A stretch of 47,022 bases of DNA from Acidimicrobiales bacterium. GTDB lineage: Bacteria; Actinomycetota; Acidimicrobiia; Acidimicrobiales; Iamiaceae. Below the pieces are notes generated by a model. That model had not been told where the DNA came from and did no database searches. It saw only the letters and a program-made list of their open reading frames with translations. Numbering within the stretch: the stretch's first letter is position 1; each line of letters starts with the position of its first letter. The stretch covers positions 1 through 47,022 of the forward strand of contig DASQKY010000002.1 of assembly GCA_035630295.1 (NCBI GenBank), read 5' to 3'. Positions 24,197 to 32,973 of this stretch are shown here, piece after piece. A program made the translations under genes and the position numbers.

Positions 24197-25339
24197 GTGT
24201 TGAAGACGTTCCGCCCTCGACGGCCGGCCCCGCTGGTGGCGGTGGCGCGCGTCGACCGGCGGACCAAGGACCTGGCCAAGCGCATCCGGCCGGGCGAGGT
24301 GGCGGTGGTCGACCACAGCGACCTCGACCGGGTGGCGGCCGACAGCCTGGTGGCCGCGGGCATCGCCGGGATCGTCAACGCGGCCCAGTCGATCACCGGG
24401 CGCTACCCCAACACCGGTCCCCTGATGCTGTGCCAGGCCGGCATCCCCATCCTCGACGACGTGGGCTCCGAGGTCATGGCCGCCCTGGCCGACGGGCAGC
24501 TGGTGGAGATCGTCGGCGAGGCGCTGCTGGTCGACGGCCGGGAGGTGGCCCGAGGGTCGGTCCTGACCGAGGAGATCATCCTCGAGCGCCTCGACGCGGC
24601 CAAGGCCTCGATGGGGGCCGAGCTGGAGCGCTTCGCGGCCAACACCCTGAAGTACATCCAGTCCGAGGGCCACCTCCTCATCGACGACCCCACCATCCCC
24701 GACGTGCCCGTCGACTTCCGGGACCGGCACGTCCTCATCGTGGTCCGGGGCATCGACTACAAGGACGACCTGGAGCTGCTGCGCCGCACCGGCTACCTGG
24801 CCGAGATGAAGCCGCTGCTGGTCGGGGTGGACGGCGGGGCCGACGCCCTGCTCGACATGGGCCACGTCCCGGACGTGATCATCGGGGACTTCGACTCGGT
24901 CAGCGAACGGGCCCTGGGCTGCGGGGCGGTGCTGGTGGTCCACGGCTACCGCGACGGGCGGGCCCCGGGGGCCGAGCGCCTGGTCGAGCAGGGCCGGGAC
25001 CACGTGGTGTTCGCCTCGGAGGGCACCAGCGAGGACATCGCCATGCTGCTCGCCTTCGAGCGGGGGGCCGAGCTCATCGTGGCCGTGGGCACCCACAACT
25101 CGATGGCCGAGTTCCTCGACAAGGGCCGCGGCGGCATGGCCTCGACCTTCCTGGTCCGCATGAAGGTGGGCCCCGTGCTGGTCGACGCCAAGGGTGTGAG
25201 CCGGCTGTACCAGCACCGGGTCCGCAAGCGCGACCTCGTCCTCCTGGTGGCCTCGGCGCTGGTCACGCTGGTGCTCATCGCCTGGGTCAGCGAGCCCATC
25301 AAGGTCCTGACCCGCGGCTTCCTCCTCCCCTTCGACTAG
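24197..25339 (+). CDS. steA: SteA-like septal protein with thiamine pyrophosphokinase-like domain
   Basis: A 380-residue protein like Mycobacterium Rv1697 and corynebacterial SteA, which localise to the cytokinetic ring. The N-terminal half has the family segment IVNAAQSITGRYPNTGPLML. The middle resembles a thiamine pyrophosphokinase catalytic domain (VDGGADALLDMG and VIIGDFDSVSE), here presumed to bind a nucleotide-like ligand. The C-terminus has one membrane helix (about residues 350-370), which places most of the protein in the cytoplasm. The GTG at 24197 has GGAG six bases upstream; a TTG follows directly. steB begins eight bases after the stop, so the two form the conserved steAB unit. 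Confidence 0.9.
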   Translation: MLKTFRPRRPAPLVAVARVDRRTKDLAKRIRPGEVAVVDHSDLDRVAADSLVAAGIAGIVNAAQSITGRYPNTGPLMLCQAGIPILDDVGSEVMAALADGQLVEIVGEALLVDGREVARGSVLTEEIILERLDAAKASMGAELERFAANTLKYIQSEGHLLIDDPTIPDVPVDFRDRHVLIVVRGIDYKDDLELLRRTGYLAEMKPLLVGVDGGADALLDMGHVPDVIIGDFDSVSERALGCGAVLVVHGYRDGRAPGAERLVEQGRDHVVFASEGTSEDIAMLLAFERGAELIVAVGTHNSMAEFLDKGRGGMASTFLVRMKVGPVLVDAKGVSRLYQHRVRKRDLVLLVASALVTLVLIAWVSEPIKVLTRGFLLPFD

Positions 25340-25347
25340 GCCCCCCC

Positions 25348-26418
25348 ATGATCAACCTGCGCTACCACATCGTCAGCATCACCGCGGTCTTCCTGGCCCT
25401 GGGGATCGGCATCGCCATGGGGTCGAGCTTCCTGAGCGACGCCGCCGTCGAGCAGGTCGACCGCAACATCGAGTCGACCCGCAACGAGGCGCGCTCCGCC
25501 CGGGCCGAGGCCGGCCGCCTCCGCGACGAGGTGGAGCGGCGCACGGAGCGCGACGAGGAGCTGCGGGACCAGGCCGCGGCCCGCCTGTTCCGGGCCGACC
25601 TGGCGGGCGTGCCGGTGGTGGTCCTGACCGTGGGCGGGGTGGACGAGGACAGCCTCGACCGCCTGCGCACCGCCCTGACCAGCTCACAGGCCGACTTCGC
25701 GGGCACGCTCACCATCACCGACGGCGTGGCGGCCACCGGCGACGACGCCAACACCGTGGCCCGGCTGCTCGACCGGGAGGACGCCTCGGAGGCGGCCCTG
25801 CGCTCCGGCCTGGCCGTCGGGGTGGCCCGGGAGCTGCTGGCCGCGGCCGGGGCGGCCGAGGACCAGGAGGACGAGGGGGGGAGCACCACCACCGGGCCCG
25901 GGACGACCACGACCGACGTCCCGGGGTCCACCGTCCCCGGCACCGAGCCCGACCCGACGACCACCACCACCCCACCCGACGAGGCCCCGACCCCCGAGCT
26001 CATCCGGGCCCTGGTCGACGAGGGCATCCTGGACTACGAGCCCGCCCCCGGGGGCGAGCCCATCGAGACGGCCCTGGAGGCGCCCGGCCACCGCTACGTG
26101 ATCGTGAGTGGAGCCGACGCCGACGTGGCCGACGGGCTGTTCTTCCGCCCCCTGCTGCGGGCCATGACCGACGACCAGCCCGCCCCGGTGGTGGTGGCCT
26201 CCGCCGCGGTGGGCGACGAGGCCGAGGTCGACCGGACCGTGGCCATCGCCCCGCTCCTGGTCGACGAGGTGGTGGCGGCCCGCATCACCACCGTCGACGA
26301 CCTGGAGTCCCTCGGCGGCCTGGCCGCCGTGGTGCTGGGCCTCGACGACCTGGGCCGCGACCGGCGGGGGCACTACGGCATCGGCCCGGGCGCCGAGTCC
26401 CAGCTCCCGCAGCCATGA
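25348..26418 (+). CDS. steB: SteB / MctB family membrane protein with coiled coil
   Basis: A 356-residue protein of the family that includes Mycobacterium MctB (Rv1698, tied to copper tolerance) and corynebacterial SteB. One N-terminal helix (about residues 7-29, ITAVFLALGIGIAMGSSFL) is followed by an extracytoplasmic coiled coil (about 32-75). A folded domain, a Thr/Pro-rich spacer and a C-terminal domain complete it. In Corynebacterium the coiled coil of SteB is reported to activate the peptidoglycan hydrolase RipA, and a RipA-like hydrolase is encoded at 15147-16379 here. No metal motif argues for copper transport. The stop overlaps the next ATG (ATGA at 26415-26418). Confidence 0.88.
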   Translation: MINLRYHIVSITAVFLALGIGIAMGSSFLSDAAVEQVDRNIESTRNEARSARAEAGRLRDEVERRTERDEELRDQAAARLFRADLAGVPVVVLTVGGVDEDSLDRLRTALTSSQADFAGTLTITDGVAATGDDANTVARLLDREDASEAALRSGLAVGVARELLAAAGAAEDQEDEGGSTTTGPGTTTTDVPGSTVPGTEPDPTTTTTPPDEAPTPELIRALVDEGILDYEPAPGGEPIETALEAPGHRYVIVSGADADVADGLFFRPLLRAMTDDQPAPVVVASAAVGDEAEVDRTVAIAPLLVDEVVAARITTVDDLESLGGLAAVVLGLDDLGRDRRGHYGIGPGAESQLPQP

Positions 26419-29400
26419 GCGCCCTCCCCCCCGCCCCGCTGGTCGTCGCCCTGGTCCCGGCCAAGGACCGGGCCGACCGGGTGGCCGCCACCGTCACCGC
26501 CCTCTGGGGGCTGCCCCGGGTCGACCGGGTCCTGGTGGTCGACGACGGGTCCCGCGACGACACGGCCCGGGTGGCCCGCGACGCCGGGGCCGAGGTGCTG
26601 CGCCTGCCGTCCAACCGGGGCAAGGGGGGCGCGGTGCTGGCCGGGGTGGCGGCCACCCCCGAGGCCGACGTCTACCTGCTCATCGACGCCGACCTGGCCA
26701 CCACGGCGGGGGCCGCCGACACGCTCCTCGACCCGGTGCTGGCCGACCGGGCCGACCTGGTGATCGGCGTCCTGCCCCCGGCCGCCGGCCGGGGCGGGTC
26801 CGGGCGGGTCAAGGCCCTGGCCGGCCGAGGCATCGCCCGGGCCACCGGCCGTCAGGTGCGGGAGCCCCTGTCGGGCCAGCGGGCCGTGCGCCGCGAGCTG
26901 CTGGTCGGCCTCACCTCGGCCGAGCGCTTCGGGCTCGAGGTGGCCATGACCATCGACGCCGAGCGGGCCGGGGCCCGGATCCTCGAGGTCGACGTGCCCA
27001 TGGACCACCTCCACACCGGGGGATCGTGGGGAGGCCGGCTCCACCGGGCCCGCCAGGGCGTGGACGTGGCCCGGGCCCTGTGGTCCCGCCTCACCACCTC
27101 CCGCCAGCGGCTGGTGGGCATCGGCCTGGTGCTGGCCATGGCCGCCCTGGCCGCCCTGTGGCAGGGCGAACGGGCCGAGCCCAGCAGCACGCCCCTGGCC
27201 CAGCAGCCCGACAAGGTCGTGGTCTTCGCCATCAACCCCATGGGCTTCAGCGACCTGGGCCGAGGCCTCACCCCCAACCTGGACCGGGCCATCGACAAGG
27301 GCGCGGTGGCGGCCATGAGCGTCCGCACCGCCAGCCGCCGCCCCCGCCTGGCCGAGGGCTACGTGAGCCTGGGCGCCGGCTACCGGCTGCGCTCCCCGCA
27401 GGGGGCGTCCATCGCCTACCCCTCCGACGAGGAGATCGGCAACGTCACCGCCGGCGAGGTGCTGCGGTCCCGCACCGGCGAGGCCGGCGACGGCGAGATC
27501 GCGGTCATCGGCGCCGCCGCCACCCTCGACATAAACGACGACTCGACCACCACCTCGAAGCCCGGCGCCCTGGGCGACGCCCTGGGCGACGCCGGCCGGG
27601 TGGGGGCGGTGGTGGGCAACGGCGACCGCCTGCCCGTGGGCCCGGCCGACGGGACCGTCAACCGCCCGGCGGCGCTGGCCCTCATGGACAGCACCCTCTC
27701 GGTGCCCACCGGGTCGATCCAGCCCGCCGACCTGCTCAACCGGGTTCCCAGCGCCCCCTACGGGGTGCGCAGCAGCCCCGACAAGATGATGGCGGCCATC
27801 GACGACGCGGCCCAGCGGGCCGACGTGATCTTCGTGGACCCCGGGGACCTGGACCGGGCCGACGCCTTCCGGGGCGACGCCTCGGCGACGGCCCAGTCCC
27901 GGGCCCGCACCGCGGCCATGCTCAACACCGACGCCATCCTGGGCCGGGTGCTGGACTGGGCCGCCGGCGACGACGTCACGGTCATGGTCGTCTCGGTGGC
28001 CCCGCCGGGCAGCACCTTCCGGCTGACCCCCATGGTGGTGGTGGGCCCCGGCGTCCCCCACGGCTACGTGGTCTCGCCCTCGACCAAGCGGGCCGGCCTG
28101 GTGGCCCTCACCGACGTGGCCCCCACCATCCTCGACGCCGTGGGCGTGGACGTGCCCTCCACCATGCCCGGCCGGGCCCTGGAGTACCAGGCCGCGGACG
28201 TCGACCTGGACGTCCTGGGCGACTACGACCGGGGCACCAACCTGCGGGAGCGCACCTACTACTCGCAGGCCGTCTGGTTCATCGTGTTCCAGGCCATCAC
28301 CTACGGCTTCGGCGTGTTCGTGCTGTCCCGCCGGGCCAACCTGCCCCGCAGCGCGCCGGTCCTGCGGCTCATGGTGATGATCGCCGCCACCTTCCCGCTG
28401 GCCACGTTCCTGTTCCGGGCCCTGCCCATGTGGTCGGACCTGCCGGTGGCCGGCGGCGCCCTCATCCTGGTGGGCCTCACCGTGGGCATCGCCTGGCTGG
28501 CGTCGCGGGCCCGGCGCACGCCCCTGAGCCCCCTCAACTGGGTGCTGGCCGCCACCGTGGGCATCATCGCCCTCGACTGCGCCACCGGCACGTGGCTGCA
28601 CGTGAACAGCTGGCTGGGCTACTCGCTGCACAGCGCCGGCCGCTTCTACGGCGTGCCCAACACCACGTTCGCGGTGGTGGCCGCCTCGGCCATCCTCCTG
28701 GCCTGCAGCCACGTGCAGTTCGCCCCCCGGCGCCGGGAGGCGGTGGCCACCGCCACCGCCCTGCTGGCCTTCGTGGTGCTGGTCGACGGGGCCCCCAGCC
28801 TGGGCGGTGACGTGGGCGGCATCCTCACCCTGGTGCCGGTGTTCGGGCTGCTCCTGTGGGTGCTGGCCGGGCGGAGGCTGCGGGTGCGGACCCTGGCCGT
28901 GGTGGGGGCGGCCACGCTGGTCGCCCTGTCGCTGGCCGCCGGGGTCGACCTGGCCCGCCCGCCGGCGTCGCGCACCCACCTGGGGCGCTTCACCGCCGAC
29001 CTGCTCGACAACGGGCCCAGCGAGCTGACCACCACGTTCCTGCGCAAGCAGGACGCCAACTTCCGCATCCTGCAGGTGTCGATCTGGACGTGGCTGATCC
29101 CCATCGTGGCCGGCTTCCTCCTCTACGTCCTGGTCTACGAGCGCCAGTGGAGCGCCCTCCTGCCCCGGGGCGGGGCCCTGCGGGCCGGCGTGGTGGCCGT
29201 CATCTCGGGCAGCCTCCTGGGGTTCCTGGCCAACGACTCGGGACCGATCGTGATCGCCCTGTTCTTCGCCTACCTGGGCCCGTACCTCACCCTCCTGGCC
29301 CTGCACCGGAAGGGGGGCCGGCCCGAGCTGCTCACCGCGCCGAGCGACGAGCCCCCGCCCCCGCTCGACGGCGGCCAGCGGGCCCAGCCCCCCGACCCCC

Positions 29401-29429
29401 TCCTGGACCGCCTGGCCGGCGCCCGGTGA
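26415..29429 (+). CDS. Glycosyltransferase 2 fused to a degenerate phosphatase-like and polytopic membrane region
   Basis: A 1004-residue fusion. Residues 1-220 are a family 2 glycosyltransferase: VVDDGSRDDT near residue 42, SNRGKGGA, and LLIDADL as the metal-binding DxD. A helix at about 236-255 leads to an extracytoplasmic domain (about 262-620) with the layout of alkaline phosphatase-superfamily proteins (LTPNLDRAIDKGA, DVAPTILDAVGVDVPS). There the metal-ligand motifs are lost: the first strand reads VVVFAINPMG where an Asp is expected, and SDHG is replaced by SVAPPG. About ten helices follow to residue 965. Its start overlaps steB and its end overlaps the acyl-CoA ligase, so all are co-translated. 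The sugar acceptor is unknown; an envelope polymer is likely. Confidence 0.8.
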   Translation: MSALPPAPLVVALVPAKDRADRVAATVTALWGLPRVDRVLVVDDGSRDDTARVARDAGAEVLRLPSNRGKGGAVLAGVAATPEADVYLLIDADLATTAGAADTLLDPVLADRADLVIGVLPPAAGRGGSGRVKALAGRGIARATGRQVREPLSGQRAVRRELLVGLTSAERFGLEVAMTIDAERAGARILEVDVPMDHLHTGGSWGGRLHRARQGVDVARALWSRLTTSRQRLVGIGLVLAMAALAALWQGERAEPSSTPLAQQPDKVVVFAINPMGFSDLGRGLTPNLDRAIDKGAVAAMSVRTASRRPRLAEGYVSLGAGYRLRSPQGASIAYPSDEEIGNVTAGEVLRSRTGEAGDGEIAVIGAAATLDINDDSTTTSKPGALGDALGDAGRVGAVVGNGDRLPVGPADGTVNRPAALALMDSTLSVPTGSIQPADLLNRVPSAPYGVRSSPDKMMAAIDDAAQRADVIFVDPGDLDRADAFRGDASATAQSRARTAAMLNTDAILGRVLDWAAGDDVTVMVVSVAPPGSTFRLTPMVVVGPGVPHGYVVSPSTKRAGLVALTDVAPTILDAVGVDVPSTMPGRALEYQAADVDLDVLGDYDRGTNLRERTYYSQAVWFIVFQAITYGFGVFVLSRRANLPRSAPVLRLMVMIAATFPLATFLFRALPMWSDLPVAGGALILVGLTVGIAWLASRARRTPLSPLNWVLAATVGIIALDCATGTWLHVNSWLGYSLHSAGRFYGVPNTTFAVVAASAILLACSHVQFAPRRREAVATATALLAFVVLVDGAPSLGGDVGGILTLVPVFGLLLWVLAGRRLRVRTLAVVGAATLVALSLAAGVDLARPPASRTHLGRFTADLLDNGPSELTTTFLRKQDANFRILQVSIWTWLIPIVAGFLLYVLVYERQWSALLPRGGALRAGVVAVISGSLLGFLANDSGPIVIALFFAYLGPYLTLLALHRKGGRPELLTAPSDEPPPPLDGGQRAQPPDPLLDRLAGAR

Positions 29430-30937
29430 CGCCGGTGCTGCGGGGCCTGCGCCGCACCCTCCTGGCCTTCGATCGGGGCGTCACCCTCGGCACCGTCCTG
29501 GAGCGCCTGGCCGCCGCCGGTCCCGGCCGCCTCCTGGTCGACGAGCGGGACGGGCCCCGGCTGACGGTGGGCGAGGCCGCCGACCGGGTCGACCGCTGGG
29601 CGGCGGCGGTGGCGGCCCGGGCCCGGCCCGGCGAGGTGGTGGTCGTCGCCACCCCCAACGGCTACGAGCAGGTGCTCCTGGCCCTGGCCGCCAGCCGGGC
29701 CGGGTGCGTGCCCGCCCCCGTCAACGACCGCATGCGCGACGACGAGATCGCCCACGTGGTGGCCGACGCCGGGGCCTCGCTGGTGCTGCGGTCCGTGGCC
29801 GACCTGCCGCCGGGCCCCCCGCTGGGCCGGGCCCACCCCGCCGGGCCCACCGACGTGGGCGCCGTCTTCTACACCTCTGGCACCACGGGTCGGCCCAAGG
29901 GCGCCGAGCTCACCCACCGGGGCATCCTGGGCGGTCTGAACCTGGCCGCCCTCCTGCCCACCACCGGCCGCGACCACGAGGCCGTGGCCAGCCTGCCCAT
30001 GGCCCACATCATGGGGTTCATCACCGCCGTGGGCCTGGCCTGCGCCGCGGTGCCGGTGCGCTTCCTGCCCCGCTTCGACGCCGCCGCCGTGCTCGACGAG
30101 CTGGAGGGGCGCCGGGCCGGCATCTACGTGGGCGTGCCGGCCATGTACCGGATGCTGCTCGACGCCGGTGCCGCCGAGCGCGACCTGACCTCGGTCCGCC
30201 TCTGGGTCTCGGGCGCCGATGCCCTGCCGGCCGAGCTGGCCGATCGCTTCGCCCGCATGGGCGCGCTGGCCTCGGTGCCGGGCCTGGGCCCGGTGGGCCG
30301 GGCCGTCGTCGCCGAGGGCTACGGCATGGTCGAGACCGCGGGCGGGGCCGCGGCCCGGGTGGTGCTGCCCTTCCTGCCCGCGGCCCTGAGCCGGGTCGGG
30401 GTGCCGTTGCCCGGCTACCGCACCCGAGTGGTGGACGAGGACGGCGCCCCGGTGGCCCGGGGGGCGGTGGGGGAGCTCCAGCTCACCGGCCCGGGGGTGC
30501 TGAAGGGCTACCGGGGCGACGGGGAGGCCACCCGGGGGGCCTTCACCGACGACGGTTGGCTCCGCACCGGCGACCTGGTCCGCCGCGGGCCGCTGGGGGC
30601 CTTCACCTTCGAGGGCCGGGCCAAGGACGTCATCGTCCGGGGCGGCTACAACGTCTACGCCGTCGAGGTGGAGCAGGCTCTGGAGCGCCACCCGGAGGTG
30701 GCCGAGGCCGCGGTGGTGGGCCAGCCCGACGACCGGCTGGGCGAGGTGCCGGTGGCCGCGGTGCGGCCGGCCCCGGGGGCCGACCCGGACCCCGAGGACC
30801 TGCGGGCCTGGGCCACCGAGCAACTCAGCTCGTACAAGGTCCCGGTCCGCATCCGGGTGGTGGACGACCTGCCTCGCAGCGGCACCCGGAAGGTCCAGCG
30901 GGCCGAGGTCCGGGCCCTCCTGGCCGACGGCGGCTGA
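29426..30937 (+). CDS. Acyl-CoA synthetase / AMP-dependent ligase
   Basis: A 503-residue adenylate-forming enzyme predicted to activate a carboxylic acid, probably a fatty acid, to its CoA thioester. The ATP loop is YTSGTTGRPKGAE. Further core motifs are GYGMVETAGG, RTGDL, GRAKDVIVRGGYNVYAVEVE and the C-terminal catalytic lysine in SGTRKVQR. The short, divergent N-terminal region before the loop (about 135 residues rather than the more usual 170) is a mild deviation. The GTG at 29426 overlaps the stop of the upstream fusion (GTGA), so it belongs to the steAB operon by position. The substrate cannot be read from the sequence. Confidence 0.88.
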   Translation: MTPVLRGLRRTLLAFDRGVTLGTVLERLAAAGPGRLLVDERDGPRLTVGEAADRVDRWAAAVAARARPGEVVVVATPNGYEQVLLALAASRAGCVPAPVNDRMRDDEIAHVVADAGASLVLRSVADLPPGPPLGRAHPAGPTDVGAVFYTSGTTGRPKGAELTHRGILGGLNLAALLPTTGRDHEAVASLPMAHIMGFITAVGLACAAVPVRFLPRFDAAAVLDELEGRRAGIYVGVPAMYRMLLDAGAAERDLTSVRLWVSGADALPAELADRFARMGALASVPGLGPVGRAVVAEGYGMVETAGGAAARVVLPFLPAALSRVGVPLPGYRTRVVDEDGAPVARGAVGELQLTGPGVLKGYRGDGEATRGAFTDDGWLRTGDLVRRGPLGAFTFEGRAKDVIVRGGYNVYAVEVEQALERHPEVAEAAVVGQPDDRLGEVPVAAVRPAPGADPDPEDLRAWATEQLSSYKVPVRIRVVDDLPRSGTRKVQRAEVRALLADGG

Positions 30938-30995
30938 ACGTCGCGCCTCCGCCCGTCCCGGCCGGGCGCGGGCCGCCCCGACCGACGTGAACGGG

Positions 30996-31001
30996 TAGCG
31001 T
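30996..31001 (+). promoter_or_regulatory. Candidate -10 box (TAGCGT) of a leaderless promoter
   Basis: TAGCGT ends eight bases before the ATG at 31010. Confidence 0.5.
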
Positions 31002-31009
31002 CCCGGCCC

Positions 31010-32233
31010 ATGACGTCCCGGGGGCAGGAGATCGATCGCCGGCGCGTGCTGCGCCTGATGGGGGCCGGGCTGGTGACCGGTGCGGTGGCGCCGTGGCTGG
31101 CCTCGTGCTCCTCCGACGACGGGGGCGGCGCCGCGGCCTCGTCCACCACCACGACCACGGCGGCCACCACGACCACGGCGCCGCGGCCCCTGGGCCCGCT
31201 GGGCGAGGTCGACGCCAACGGCCTGCGGTTGCCCGAGGGCTTCACGTCGCGCATCGTGGCCCGCAGCGGCGAGGAGGTGGCCGGCACCGGCTACGCCTGG
31301 CACGGCAACCCCGACGGGGGGGCCTGCTTCGCCACCGACGACGGGGGCTGGATCTACGTGTCCAACTGCGAGGAGCTGGACACCGGCGGCGTGTCCATGG
31401 TCCGCTTCGACGCCGAGGGCGAGATCGTCGAGGCGGCCAGCATCTGCGAGGGCACCGACGTCAACTGCGCCGGCGGGGCCACCCCGTGGGACACCTGGCT
31501 CACCTGCGAGGAGGTCGCCGGGGGGCAGGTGTGGGAGACCGACCCGTGGGGCGTGGAGGCGGCGGTGGCCCGGCCGGCCATGGGCCGGTTCAAGCACGAG
31601 GCCGCGGCCGTGGACGAGGCGGCCGAGGTGGTGTACCTGAGCGAGGACGAGCCCGACGGCGCCCTGTACCGGTTCACCCCGTCGTCGTGGCCCGACCTCT
31701 CCGAGGGCGCCCTGCACGTGCTGGCCGGCGCCGAGGGGTCGCGCCGGTGGGCCGAGGTCCCCGACCCCTCCGGCACCTCGGGCCCGACCCGCAACCAGGT
31801 GGCCGATGTGGTCCGCTTCGCCGGGGGTGAGGGCCTGGCCCACTTCGAGGGCACCACCTACCTGGCGACCAAGCTCGACAACCGCATCTGGGCCCTGGAC
31901 GGCGAGGACGTCACCGTGCTCTACGACGGCGCCACCACGGACGTCGCCGAGGACGGCCAGCCCCTCCTCACCGGCGTCGACAACATCTGCGTCGACTCCC
32001 GGGGCGACCGCTACGTGGCCGAGGACGGCGGCACCATGGACGTGGTCCGCCTGGCCGTGGACGGCACCATCGAGGCGGTGGCCCGGGTCGAGGGCGTGGA
32101 GGGCTCGGAGATCACCGGGCCGGCCTTCTCACCCGACGGCACCCGGCTGTACTTCAGCTCGCAGCGCAGCCCCGGCGTCACCTACGAGGTCACCGGCCCC
32201 TTCCCGCACGCGGCCCAGGGCCCCCACAAGTAG
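31010..32233 (+). CDS. PhoX/DUF839-like exported lipoprotein
   Basis: A 407-residue exported protein of the PhoX-type (DUF839) family, whose characterised members are calcium- and iron-dependent alkaline phosphatases. The N-terminus has a twin-arginine-like DRRRVLRLMG, a hydrophobic segment and a lipobox LASC (Cys at about residue 33), followed by a Thr-rich spacer, so it is probably a Tat-exported lipoprotein. Family segments are NCAGGATPWDTWLTCEE (with the iron-binding Cys position), GRFKHEAAAVD, YLSEDEPDGALYRF and a final SPDGTRLYFSSQR blade. It is shorter than classical PhoX, so phosphatase activity is likely but not certain. A TAGCGT box lies eight bases before the ATG. Confidence 0.85.
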   Translation: MTSRGQEIDRRRVLRLMGAGLVTGAVAPWLASCSSDDGGGAAASSTTTTTAATTTTAPRPLGPLGEVDANGLRLPEGFTSRIVARSGEEVAGTGYAWHGNPDGGACFATDDGGWIYVSNCEELDTGGVSMVRFDAEGEIVEAASICEGTDVNCAGGATPWDTWLTCEEVAGGQVWETDPWGVEAAVARPAMGRFKHEAAAVDEAAEVVYLSEDEPDGALYRFTPSSWPDLSEGALHVLAGAEGSRRWAEVPDPSGTSGPTRNQVADVVRFAGGEGLAHFEGTTYLATKLDNRIWALDGEDVTVLYDGATTDVAEDGQPLLTGVDNICVDSRGDRYVAEDGGTMDVVRLAVDGTIEAVARVEGVEGSEITGPAFSPDGTRLYFSSQRSPGVTYEVTGPFPHAAQGPHK

Positions 32234-32251
32234 CCGCTCGGGGCGGGCCGG

Positions 32252-32268
32252 CCCGGGGTGGACCCGGG
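32252..32268. terminator. Candidate hairpin between convergent genes
   Basis: A six-base-pair CCCGGG/CCCGGG stem with loop GTGGA lies between the stops at 32233 and 32278. There is no T-tract. Confidence 0.35.
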
Positions 32269-32277
32269 GATCGCCGC

Positions 32278-32823
32278 TCAGCCGGCGGTGGTGGCGGGGA
32301 CGTCGCCCGACTCGACCACGGTGCTGGTGGTGCCGGCCGTGGTGGTGGGCCGATCCTCGACGTTGAGGTCCACGTCGAGCTTCCCGTCCACCACCTCCAC
32401 CGGGTAGCGCTCCAGGCCCTCCCCGTCGGCCGGGGCGGTGAGGTCGGGGTCGCACCGGGCCCGGAACAGCTCCTCGTCGGGCTGCCACTCCCACACGCAC
32501 TCGCGGTCGCGGTCGGGGGGTTGGGCCCGGAAGGCGTACCAGCCCTCCTCCGGGTCGTCGCCCAGGTGCTGGAGGATCAGGTCACGCTCCTTGGAGCCGG
32601 ACACGTCGCCGTAGAGGATGGGGCCCCGCTCGTCGATCTCCTCGGCCAGGCGGGTGGCCCGCCCCCCTTGGAAGGTCTGGTCGCCCAGGCCCACCTCCAC
32701 GCTCGGCTGGTTGGAGGCGAAGGTGGCCACGCCCCACAGGACCAGGGCCACCACGGCCAGGGCCACCCCGGAGACGGCCAGGGCCCGGCCGGCGTGGCCC
32801 CGCGACCGCGCCACCGGGCTCAC
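32278..32823 (-). CDS. Single-helix membrane protein with a Rieske-like C-terminal strand pattern
   Basis: A 181-residue protein with one N-terminal helix (about residues 14-36) and an extracytoplasmic domain ending in a Thr-rich tail. I do not recognise a named family. The run CDPDLTAPADGEGLERYPVEVVDGK reads like the end of a Rieske domain (CPxHGS ... G ... yPV.v.dGkv.vdl), but the Cys-x-His ligand pairs are absent; only two lone cysteines remain (in ECVWEW and ARCDP). A degenerate, clusterless Rieske fold is an inference. The start is a GTG at 32823 with no clear ribosome binding site. It is convergent with the PhoX-like gene and divergent from sucC. Confidence 0.7.
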   Translation of the reverse strand: MSPVARSRGHAGRALAVSGVALAVVALVLWGVATFASNQPSVEVGLGDQTFQGGRATRLAEEIDERGPILYGDVSGSKERDLILQHLGDDPEEGWYAFRAQPPDRDRECVWEWQPDEELFRARCDPDLTAPADGEGLERYPVEVVDGKLDVDLNVEDRPTTTAGTTSTVVESGDVPATTAG

Positions 32824-32901
32824 GGGCGCCCGTCCCGACGGGGGTGCACGGCGCTCACCGGGACCGGGGCGCAGGCTGGGTCGGCGTCAGAGGCACCTGC
32901 G

Positions 32902-32907
32902 TAGTAT
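32902..32907 (+). promoter_or_regulatory. Candidate -10 box (TAGTAT) of the sucCD promoter
   Basis: TAGTAT is the closest match to a -10 consensus in this gap. It would give a leader of about 60 bases ending in GAGAGAGG, the sucC ribosome binding site. No clear -35 is seen. Confidence 0.4.
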
Positions 32908-32973
32908 CCCTGCCCGGGCCCGCGGGCATCGAGTCGCCCGGCCGCGGCCGGACCCCTTCGTGAGAGAGGCCAC

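Noticed and set aside
26373-29306. Minus-strand open frame of 977 codons opposite the glycosyltransferase fusion
   Set aside because: Gly/His/Gln/Arg-rich antisense shadow with no recognisable domain.
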